DNA of 5,829 nt from Leptofilum sp965368765 (GTDB lineage: Bacteria; Chloroflexota; Anaerolineae; Promineifilales; Promineifilaceae), in NCBI GenBank assembly GCA_965368765.1, contig CBDUOF010000373.1:1-5829 (forward strand), in the 5' to 3' direction. Positions 1-5,401 of this stretch are shown one piece after another (positions within the stretch are counted from its first letter, which is position 1; the number at the start of each line of letters is the position of its first letter). A program made the position numbers and the translations under genes. The notes under the pieces were generated by a model. It had not been told where the DNA came from. It searched no databases and worked only from the letters and a program-made list of their open reading frames with translations.

Positions 1-2
1 CC

Positions 3-101
3 TGGGGGCTGGCTCTCCCATCGGGCATTACCATGCTTATTATTTGGCTCCTCCTCATGCGTTTTGGTCGCGCTGGGCCTAAATCAGAACCGCCTCACTA
101 A
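3..101 (+). CDS. C-terminal end of a membrane protein, probably an MFS transporter (partial)
   Basis: The frame beginning at base 3 is open to a TAA at 99-101 and encodes 32 residues. They start WGLALPSGITMLIIWLLLM, a single hydrophobic helix, followed by a short basic, polar tail (RFGRAGPKSEPPH). This is what the last transmembrane helix (TM12) and cytoplasmic tail of a major facilitator superfamily permease look like. The stop lies one base before the ATG of the downstream PfkB kinase, so the two are almost certainly co-transcribed and translationally coupled. The same order, transporter then PfkB kinase, recurs at 4236-5829, which supports the MFS reading. The family cannot be proved from 32 residues: an ABC permease tail would look similar. 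The other two forward frames are also open here; frame 2 ends at 80-82 and gives a His/Tyr/Pro-rich non-membrane peptide, which I consider less likely. Confidence 0.5.
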   Translation, partial: WGLALPSGITMLIIWLLLMRFGRAGPKSEPPH

Positions 102-102
102 G

Positions 103-984
103 ATGATGAATATTATATTGGGGCAGTCGGATCTCGATATATACTTGCCTGAAAATAAGGTTTTTCCAGGCGGGGGCGCGCTCAATATGTCTTATCATTG
201 GCGCCAACTAGAGGTCCCGTTTACGCTGATCAGCCGTATTGCCGATGATAAGCCTCATTACTTTTTGGATTTCTATGAGCGGCATGGGGTGCCGCTCATG
301 CCGGCATCGCTTATTAAACATGGTAAAGCTGGCTCCAGCGATATTTTCATCCGACGGGATGGCGAAGTGTTTATGGATAACTGGATTGAGGGGGTTGGGG
401 CTGAGCTCGAATTAGATGCAGCAGAGATGACTTTGATTCGTCAGGCCGAATGGTTACACGCCTTCCTTATTGACTCGGTCGTAGACGAGCTCAAACGACT
501 CACGGCTTTGGGCTATCTGGCAACGACTAAAGTTTCAGGAGATTTCTTTGATTTTGAACCGTTTGACTTGGTGACGTTTCGCGAGACGATGCAATATATC
601 GATATTGGCTTCATTGGTTGGCAAAAGGAGCTAACCGATGAAACAATGGCCGGGATACGAGCAGTGGCTCAGGATTTTGAGAAAATGTTGGTTGTGACTT
701 TGGGTTCCCGTGGCGTGATGATTTATGATGGCCGCCCAAACTCCCCCTTGCAAGCCCAGGAAGATGGGTTGGCAGAACAATTCTTCACCGTTGAGCCGAT
801 TCCTGTTGTTGGAACGACCATTGGATGTGGGGACGCCTTTGCCGCCTATTTTTTAGCAGAATGGCTGCAAACGCAAGATATCACCAAGGCAGTAAATGCG
901 GGCAAAGTGGGCGGTGGCAAAGCGACTCAGTGGCGGCGTTGTTTGCCGGACACAGCCTACGGCTTAGGGCTTGACCGTTCTTAA
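103..984 (+). CDS. PfkB-family carbohydrate/nucleoside kinase, FrlD-like
   Basis: This 293-residue cytoplasmic kinase of the ribokinase/PfkB family transfers the ATP gamma-phosphate to a hydroxyl of a sugar or nucleoside. Seen: a first beta strand NIILGQSDLDIY; the sugar-binding glycine cluster PGGGALN at residues 22-28; LGSRG at 200-204; and the PfkB signature-2 region TTIGCGDAFAAYF at 238-250, with the catalytic base Asp244 and the anion-hole GCG intact. The overall pattern (LGQSDLDIY, then a V/F-x-D-x-x-EGV stretch near residue 94, then K-x-x-Q in the last helix) resembles fructoselysine 6-kinase FrlD more than ribokinase or phosphofructokinase. That does not fix the substrate. Start: tandem ATGs at 103 and 106 follow directly on the upstream TAA (99-101). 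There is no clear ribosome site, so translation probably depends on coupling. A TTG at 64 in the same frame would overlap the upstream gene and add non-family residues, so I reject it. The stop codon lies in the loop of a 12-bp inverted repeat. Confidence 0.85.
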   Translation: MMNIILGQSDLDIYLPENKVFPGGGALNMSYHWRQLEVPFTLISRIADDKPHYFLDFYERHGVPLMPASLIKHGKAGSSDIFIRRDGEVFMDNWIEGVGAELELDAAEMTLIRQAEWLHAFLIDSVVDELKRLTALGYLATTKVSGDFFDFEPFDLVTFRETMQYIDIGFIGWQKELTDETMAGIRAVAQDFEKMLVVTLGSRGVMIYDGRPNSPLQAQEDGLAEQFFTVEPIPVVGTTIGCGDAFAAYFLAEWLQTQDITKAVNAGKVGGGKATQWRRCLPDTAYGLGLDRS

Positions 985-1012
985 CTTTTGAGTTTCGGTA
1001 AACGGTCAAGCC
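968..1012. repeat. Inverted repeat 1 (12 bp perfect stem) spanning the kinase stop codon
   Basis: GGCTTGACCGTT at 968-979 is the exact reverse complement of AACGGTCAAGCC at 1001-1012, with a 21-nt loop that contains the TAA at 982-984. The stem is stable (7 of 12 pairs are G-C). It is not followed by a T-run on the + strand, so it is not a textbook rho-independent terminator. It may act as an mRNA 3'-end stabiliser or a weak bidirectional terminator between convergent genes. The repeat is certain; the role is inferred. Confidence 0.7.
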
Positions 1013-1031
1013 TTGGGGTTCGTTTCCTGGT

Positions 1032-1081
1032 GAAAACGGGAATGTTCTTAGAAATAAAAAAAGAGTGATTCTCCCGTTTTC
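1032..1081. repeat. Inverted repeat 2 (10 bp stem, A-rich loop)
   Basis: GAAAACGGGA at 1032-1041 pairs perfectly with TCCCGTTTTC at 1072-1081 across a 30-nt loop. The loop contains seven consecutive A residues (1056-1062), which read as a T-run on the minus strand. The T-run lies inside the loop rather than just after a stem, so this is not a standard terminator for the minus-strand operon. It may still contribute to stopping leftward transcripts. Confidence 0.55.
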
Positions 1082-1086
1082 CCTGA

Positions 1087-1139
1087 GTAAACCACAAAGA
1101 GATGACGATTCTTACGTCAAAAGCCTTTTTGTGGTTTAC
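1087..1139. repeat. Inverted repeat 3: long nested hairpin flanked by 5-bp direct repeats
   Basis: GTAAACCACAAA (1087-1098) pairs perfectly with TTTGTGGTTTAC (1128-1139). Pairing continues for three more pairs inward with one G-U. A second stem, TGACG (1103-1107) with CGTCA (1115-1119), lies inside with a 7-nt loop. The whole 53-bp unit is bordered exactly by the direct repeat CCTGA (1082-1086 and 1140-1144). This looks like terminal inverted repeats with a target duplication, or a strong convergent-gene terminator stem. The pairing is certain; the interpretation is open. Confidence 0.6.
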
Positions 1140-1217
1140 CCTGAACAAAAGTTATTTGTGAACGAACCCTTAGCAATATGAATTCAGACCCCGATACCCT
1201 GACTTGTTGCTTGCTGT

Positions 1218-3005
1218 CTAATAAAAAGTCGTTCTGTAAACAGGCTGAAAAAGCGCTTTGTGTTTGGCACAAATGGGATCCAGGGCACAGTTCGCACAGT
1301 CAGGGTCTGTCATTTCCGGGCAGCGGCGGCGGGCACCAAAAAAGAAGTAGTCGACTGCTCCCATTGACTTACCGGAAAGGGCGGTAATTTGCTCAATCGC
1401 TTCGTAGGCGGCCAGTCGGACGACCTGTTCATCTTCTGCCGAAATTACCTTACGTGCCGCTAATGCAGCCGCGAGCGGTTCATCCTTTATCTCGATCAAG
1501 CCAACACGTAGACAAGAGCGCATTAAATGATAATCGATCACGGGTGTTGGTATTTCATCAGGACCAAAGGCGAGGAATTTTTCGGGCCGCTGATTGAGAG
1601 TCAGAGCCAACAGCATTGATTTTTTACGAAGGGGATCTTCCTTGTAGCCGCCGATTTTGTCGAGGAGCATGAGGAATGTTTGCAACGGCCGTTCACTCCT
1701 TTGCGCCTCCGCAACCAAACGCTGTGGCGTGTAGCCCAATGCTTGCATATCTTGCCCATAACGGTTAGCCAATTGCAAATGCAGGTCAAGGGCCGGCATC
1801 ACATCCTGCCCGTTATCGTCGCGATAGATGGTGGCAAATTGCGCCGCTGAAACAGCAGCCTGCCCATCCACTGTGAGAAATGTCGGATTCTCGACCATCG
1901 CTCGTTGATAGACCTGAGACAAATAAGATGACCCTTTTCGCATCTTTCCTTGTATCGGTGCAATCAGCGGCTCTCGGTAACGGCCGTTCTTCGTCGTCCA
2001 AAAGCCAAACTGTTGTAAGGTTGAAGCAAAGAAAAAATCGAGAGCAGCCGAATCCCCAACGGGCGGATGATCAGGCCCCGCAAAATCATGATCTGCCACT
2101 TCTGAGAGCGTCGCCACCAAGCTAGCCACGCGCTCGATTTGGGCTGAAGCAAGCGTGACCTTTGGCGATGGGGTTGGAGCGGGTGCTGGCGTGTCAACCA
2201 ACAAAGATTTTGGCCCTACAACCTGCACTGTTTCAGCGGCTTGCGGCATCGCTCTTCGCGCCGCTTCAACCGGATGATACCCTTGGGCTAAATAGGCCAG
2301 CGTGCCGCCACAGAACGTGTCCCCAGCACCAGTGGGATCAACTGGCTCGACTGACAGAGCTGCAACATGGGTGACAACAGAACCTTGAACGACTCGTGCT
2401 CCTTTTGCTCCAAGCGTTAAAAAAATGAGCTTGCCCGGCTCCGCTTGTGCTGCCTCCACCGAACCAAAAAGCGCTATGCCTTCAGACTCGTTTAGAAAAA
2501 GGGCGTCTGCAATAGCCAGCATTGCTTTGGCTCTTTGCGGGTCAGTTTGGAAGCCATGTAAATTGGCACCCGCAGAAAGAAATGGCGCGTGCCGCTGCCG
2601 ACACGCTTTCAAGAATGCCAGCTGGCGACTCAGACTCCCCAATCCAATCACATGGACGGCGCTGTATTTGCTTAAATCGGCTGGCAGCTGAGCCGGATCA
2701 AGTGTTGCCTCAGCGCCCGAATAGACGCTCAAATAGGTCGTGCCCTGTTCGTTGTGCTCAATCTCCATGCGGGGAATCTCATCAGGGGTTACCTGTGGCC
2801 CTAGCCAGGATAAGCGATCGGCAATGGGCTGAAGGGAAGCTGGCATAGGGTGGGGACGAGGAGCAAAGATGCTGGCATTCGCCCCACAGCGACGAGCCGC
2901 CATTGCGGTATACATCCCACCCCCACCCGGCGAATGGTGTGTTTGCCCAAAGAAGTGCAGCGTATCAAAAGAAGCGCCACCGACAACAAGTATGTTACTC
3001 ATCAT
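1218..3005 (-). CDS. Fusion protein: N-terminal PfkB kinase and C-terminal Qng1-like (DUF2419) N-glycosidase domain with Fe-S cysteine loop
   Basis: 595 residues, counted from the ATG at 3005. Residues 1-270 are a complete PfkB kinase: strand NILVVGGASFDTLHF; glycine cluster SPGGGGMY; NESEG at ~172; LGAKGA at ~198; and signature DPTGAGDTF at 223-231 with catalytic Asp229. A Pro/Ala linker (272-282) follows. Residues ~288-595 match the queuosine-salvage/Qng1 family as I recall human QNG1: LDFFFASTLQQFGFW (322-336); a KGSSYLSQVYQRAM helix; QFATIYRDD near 390; IDYHLMR with Asp491; a DYFFFGARR segment; and an R-x-x-[FY]-Y end (RTTFY). The stretch around Asp491 also resembles the catalytic VDTH segment of endonuclease III. 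Cys562, 570, 573 and 579 form C-X7-C-X2-C-X5-C, one residue longer than the EndoIII 4Fe-4S loop (C-X6-C-X2-C-X5-C). Qng1 splits queuosine 5'-monophosphate into queuine and ribose 5-phosphate, so kinase plus hydrolase in one chain makes chemical sense. The actual substrate is unknown. The gene is translationally coupled to the upstream glycohydrolase. Confidence 0.85.
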   Translation of the reverse strand: MMSNILVVGGASFDTLHFFGQTHHSPGGGGMYTAMAARRCGANASIFAPRPHPMPASLQPIADRLSWLGPQVTPDEIPRMEIEHNEQGTTYLSVYSGAEATLDPAQLPADLSKYSAVHVIGLGSLSRQLAFLKACRQRHAPFLSAGANLHGFQTDPQRAKAMLAIADALFLNESEGIALFGSVEAAQAEPGKLIFLTLGAKGARVVQGSVVTHVAALSVEPVDPTGAGDTFCGGTLAYLAQGYHPVEAARRAMPQAAETVQVVGPKSLLVDTPAPAPTPSPKVTLASAQIERVASLVATLSEVADHDFAGPDHPPVGDSAALDFFFASTLQQFGFWTTKNGRYREPLIAPIQGKMRKGSSYLSQVYQRAMVENPTFLTVDGQAAVSAAQFATIYRDDNGQDVMPALDLHLQLANRYGQDMQALGYTPQRLVAEAQRSERPLQTFLMLLDKIGGYKEDPLRKKSMLLALTLNQRPEKFLAFGPDEIPTPVIDYHLMRSCLRVGLIEIKDEPLAAALAARKVISAEDEQVVRLAAYEAIEQITALSGKSMGAVDYFFFGARRRCPEMTDPDCANCALDPICAKHKALFQPVYRTTFY

Positions 3006-4066
3006 GCTTGCCAATTACGCCAAGCGATCTTTGTCAGCCCCTCAGCGAGTAAAGGAATATCTTCTTCGTTGACCGAGTGCAAGATATCACGCATCTCTTG
3101 AGGAATGGCATCATACCCTTTGAGCGCGCCAGCCATTGCCCCAGCCATCGCCGCCACGGTATCCGTATCGTTGCCGATATTGGTACCTCCCACGGCGCAC
3201 AACACCGGATCGCCTTTGGCGGCTACAAAAATGCCAACTGCGGCGGGCATCGATTCTACCATCATCACTGAATTGCCTACGGATGCCTCAATGCGGCGTA
3301 GCGCGTCTTCAAATGAAGTGGCGCGAATGGCCTCTTCCACTGCGATTTCCATACGACGCACCACGCTTGCTCCTGGTGCTGTACGCCCCTCACGCTTGCC
3401 AATTTCTTCGCCTAATTTAGCTCCGGCAAACGCCGCATCCACCACGCTAAACACGTCTGCCGTGGGCAGCAATGCCTCGGCCACCCCGCCAGCAATGCCA
3501 CCAGCCCCACTCGCCGCAATTTGCGTGTTGTGGGTAGGACGTGCCGAAATCCAGGCGGTTTGCACCGCACCAGCGACATCCCCTGGATGAATGAGGCCAG
3601 CCGGGGCGACACGCATTGAAGCTCCATTGGTCGTCCCCATTGAGGCGAGTTTACGTGTGGATTCACCGACCGTGCCGATGTGATCCGTGCTCTTGCCCGC
3701 GGCCAGCGCTTCAAGAAGGGGTTTTGTCGTGGGGCCTTGTTGCCGTCGCATAGGGGAATAAATAGACCAATGGATGAGAGTTTTAATCCAACTAGCGTCG
3801 TCAAGACGGCCGTCTGTATCAAGCAAGGTTTGGGTCAGAGCAAACATTTGGCTACAATCATCCGTTACGAGTCCAGCGATTTCCGAATGCGAGAAGGTAT
3901 CAATGGGCGGCGGGATAAGTTTGTCGAGCAATCCACCGTGATCGGCAATAATCTCGTCAATTTGATGTTGTTCCGTAGCGGCACCCATGGCATCGCCAAG
4001 CGCGGCTCCCATCAAACCACCTAGAATGTGGTGGCTTAAATATTCTTGCGACAGTTGTGATGGCAT
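3002..4066 (-). CDS. ADP-ribosylglycohydrolase (ARH/DraG) family protein, YegU-like by context
   Basis: 354 residues, the normal length for this family of cytoplasmic, Mg-dependent N/O-glycosidic-bond hydrolases. Family hallmarks in order: glycine-rich first helix LGGLMGAALGDAMGAATE (15-32); metal-binding TDD at 68-70 (followed by CSQM); NGASMRVAP at 147-155; THN at 178-180; and GNDTDTVAAMAGAMAGA at 298-314, carrying the paired metal ligands Asp300 and Asp302. All expected ligands are present, so it should be active. The family includes true ADP-ribosyl hydrolases, but also members such as E. coli YegU that sit beside an MFS permease and a PfkB kinase, as here. In that setting the substrate is more likely a small nucleoside-like glycoside than an ADP-ribosylated protein; this is inference. 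The start is set by a strong ribosome site, GAGGAG (complement of 4074-4079), 7 nt before the ATG at 4066-4064. It is the first gene of the leftward operon, and its TGA (3004-3002) overlaps the next gene's ATG. Confidence 0.88.
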   Translation of the reverse strand: MPSQLSQEYLSHHILGGLMGAALGDAMGAATEQHQIDEIIADHGGLLDKLIPPPIDTFSHSEIAGLVTDDCSQMFALTQTLLDTDGRLDDASWIKTLIHWSIYSPMRRQQGPTTKPLLEALAAGKSTDHIGTVGESTRKLASMGTTNGASMRVAPAGLIHPGDVAGAVQTAWISARPTHNTQIAASGAGGIAGGVAEALLPTADVFSVVDAAFAGAKLGEEIGKREGRTAPGASVVRRMEIAVEEAIRATSFEDALRRIEASVGNSVMMVESMPAAVGIFVAAKGDPVLCAVGGTNIGNDTDTVAAMAGAMAGALKGYDAIPQEMRDILHSVNEEDIPLLAEGLTKIAWRNWQA

Positions 4067-4073
4067 TGCTTTT

Positions 4074-4079
4074 CTCCTC
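4074..4079 (-). promoter_or_regulatory. Shine-Dalgarno site of the ADP-ribosylglycohydrolase gene
   Basis: On the minus strand GAGGAG precedes the ATG (4066-4064) by 7 nt. It is the strongest ribosome site in the window, as expected for the first gene of an operon, and it fixes the start. Confidence 0.75.
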
Positions 4080-4100
4080 GTATGATCTGTAGCTGATTAT

Positions 4101-4226
4101 TAAAAACTTGGTTCCTTTGGGATTTCGTGGGGTTTTGACGTATTGTGCTAATTCTCTCTGGACAGACAATACGGAGTTTCACTCATTTACTAAACGGATT
4201 CCTAAAAACCTTGATTATCTGGGATT
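4101..4226. repeat. Imperfect 24-bp direct repeat in the divergent intergenic region
   Basis: 4101-4124 (begins TAAAAACTTGG, ends TGGGATT) and 4203-4226 (begins TAAAAACCTTG, ends TGGGATT) match at 18 of 24 positions without gaps, 102 bp apart. One copy lies near each divergent start. They could be two binding sites for a shared regulator. With so few copies, an AT-rich coincidence is possible. Confidence 0.3.
4139..4173. promoter_or_regulatory. Inverted repeat, candidate operator/promoter of the divergent genes
   Basis: CGTATTGT at 4139-4146 is the exact reverse complement of ACAATACG at 4166-4173, with a 19-bp spacer, roughly midway between the divergent starts (4066 and 4236). On the minus strand the two arms fall where a weak -35 (TTGTCT, complement of 4164-4169) and -10 (CACAAT, complement of 4142-4147) with a 16-bp spacer would sit, so a dimeric regulator bound here could block RNA polymerase. 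On the + strand, TTGACG at 4135-4140 resembles a -35, but no good -10 follows at 16-18 bp. The arms are certain; the function is inferred. No regulator gene is in the window. Confidence 0.35.
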
Positions 4227-4235
4227 GATTTCATA

Positions 4236-5384
4236 ATGCAACTATTTTTTTCTATCAGCAATCGGTTTCGGCTATTTTTTGGCGTGCAATTTGCCGGTAT
4301 TGGTATCTTTTTTTCTTACATAGCCCTCTATCTAAACAGCCTGGAATTAACTGGGGCCCAACTTGGCCTATTATTTGCCATCCTTCCTCTGGTAAGCTTT
4401 CTCGTTCAACCACTGTGGGGATTTGCTACTGACATTTACCATCGTCAGCGACTGGCTCTGGTTTTCGCCTGCTTTGGCGTAGCAGCGGCGATGATTGGGA
4501 TGGCTCAGGCCAAAACTTTTTGGCCGATTCTATTATTTGTTGTCATTCATGCCGTCATGATGGCTCCCATGAGCATTCTGGTGACCGCGCTTGCCCTTGA
4601 GCATTTAAATCGTCAGCCAGACGGTAATTTTGGCGGCTTACGCCTATGGGGTTCGATTGGTTATGCGGTATCGGCCTTTGGAATTGGTACCTGGTTGCTT
4701 GACCAGGGTGACATCTGGTGGATTATACCTTTGTATGGATTATGTAATGTCATTTTAGGTCTTATTGCCTTATTCTTACCAGATGCAGATGTGCATGGCC
4801 AGGGTAGTTGGCGGGAAGGGCTAGCATTGCTGCAACGTCAACGTGGACTTGTTTTATTTTTATTTGGCATCATTCTCATTGGGTTCACCCACGGCATCGT
4901 AAACTATTATCTGGCAGTTTATTTGACTGATATTCAGGCCGCTGGCTGGATTATCGGGGTGGCTCTAGCCCTTTCTGCCCTATTTGAAGTCCCTTTTATG
5001 GGGCGGGCGCACCTGTTTATGGCGCGTTGGGGGGTGCGTCCGGTGCTGCTCTTTGGTTTATCGATGCTGGCTTTGCGCTGGTTTCTTTATATCTTTATCA
5101 AGGAGCCTTTGTTGGTCTTGCCAACGCAAATATTGCACAGTATGGGCATAACAGCTTTGCTGATTGTTGGGGTACTCTACATGGATCGCCAGTTGGAACC
5201 GAAGTGGCGCACGTCGGCACAATCGTTGTATGCAGCTTCGTTTGCAGGTATCGGACCAGCTGTGGGTCTCTATTTTGCGGGGATTCTTTATAGTGGCTAT
5301 GGTATCCAATCGGTCTGGATTTTTAGCACGGTGGTGGCGGTGGCGGGTACAATCATTCTGGCATTTGCAGTTTACCGACAATAA
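4236..5384 (+). CDS. MFS transporter of the LacY/NupG-like (MFS_1_like) group, candidate nucleoside permease
   Basis: 382 residues with about twelve hydrophobic helices and short loops, so a complete 12-TM inner-membrane permease without a signal peptide. Seen: the motif-A-type loop between TM2 and TM3, GFATDIYHRQR (62-72); FGGLRLWGSIGYA (132-144), a pattern typical of the proton symporters related to LacY, NupG/YegT and HcaT; a central polar loop near 183-203; and a short C-terminal end AVYRQ. The family uses the proton gradient to import sugars, nucleosides or small aromatic acids. The gene diverges from an ARH-family gene and is followed 17 bp later by a PfkB kinase, the gene set of E. coli yegTUV, so a nucleoside-like substrate is the best guess. 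The ATG at 4236 has only a weak GGGA (4221-4224) 11 nt upstream. It is chosen because TM1 begins right after it and no earlier in-frame start gives family-like sequence. Confidence 0.85.
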   Translation: MQLFFSISNRFRLFFGVQFAGIGIFFSYIALYLNSLELTGAQLGLLFAILPLVSFLVQPLWGFATDIYHRQRLALVFACFGVAAAMIGMAQAKTFWPILLFVVIHAVMMAPMSILVTALALEHLNRQPDGNFGGLRLWGSIGYAVSAFGIGTWLLDQGDIWWIIPLYGLCNVILGLIALFLPDADVHGQGSWREGLALLQRQRGLVLFLFGIILIGFTHGIVNYYLAVYLTDIQAAGWIIGVALALSALFEVPFMGRAHLFMARWGVRPVLLFGLSMLALRWFLYIFIKEPLLVLPTQILHSMGITALLIVGVLYMDRQLEPKWRTSAQSLYAASFAGIGPAVGLYFAGILYSGYGIQSVWIFSTVVAVAGTIILAFAVYRQ

Positions 5385-5389
5385 GAAAT

Positions 5390-5395
5390 GGAGAG
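5390..5395 (+). promoter_or_regulatory. Shine-Dalgarno site for the TTG-started kinase
   Basis: GGAGAG ends 6 nt before the TTG at 5402-5404. An in-frame TGA at 5396-5398 excludes any earlier start, so this site and the TTG define the beginning of the kinase. Confidence 0.65.
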
Positions 5396-5401
5396 TGAAC
5401 A

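Larger units (their letters stand above)
1016..1169. repeat. Structured intergenic element: outer stem enclosing two further inverted repeats
   Basis: An outer perfect 9-bp inverted repeat (GGGTTCGTT at 1016-1024 with AACGAACCC at 1161-1169) encloses two more perfect stems. These are GAAAACGGGA (1032-1041) with TCCCGTTTTC (1072-1081), 10 bp, and GTAAACCACAAA (1087-1098) with TTTGTGGTTTAC (1128-1139), 12 bp. Together they can fold as a three-way junction. The element sits between two convergent genes and has no convincing coding content. It could be a small structured RNA, a REP/MITE-like element, or a double terminator. No known RNA family is recognised. Confidence 0.5.

Noticed and set aside
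2..82. Frame-2 tail ending in TAA at 80-82 as the upstream gene's end
   Set aside because: It gives a His/Tyr/Pro-rich peptide. The frame-3 alternative is a clear transmembrane helix ending one base before the kinase, which fits the context better. It cannot be fully excluded without upstream sequence.
64..102. TTG at 64 as the start of the first kinase
   Set aside because: The added 13 residues overlap the upstream reading frame (stop 99-101) and do not resemble the start of a PfkB kinase. The tandem ATG at 103/106 sits right where the first beta strand begins.
1032..1081. Inverted repeat 2 as a standard rho-independent terminator
   Set aside because: The A/T run is within the 30-nt loop, not directly after a G-C stem, so the canonical arrangement is absent on either strand.
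1178..1387. Small plus-strand reading frame at the end of the convergent gap
   Set aside because: Most of it is antisense to the Fe-S loop of the fusion gene, and it has no ribosome site or recognisable protein pattern.
1218..2150. C-terminal half of the fusion as an ordinary endonuclease III DNA-repair enzyme
   Set aside because: It has the Asp region and a cysteine loop, but the LPGVG-type helix-hairpin-helix is not evident, and the N-terminal part of the domain follows Qng1. Fusion to a sugar/nucleoside kinase also argues against simple DNA repair.
3105..3590. Long plus-strand reading frame opposite the ADP-ribosylglycohydrolase
   Set aside because: It is a low-complexity Ala/Pro/Thr product complementary to a gene with intact family motifs: a shadow frame.
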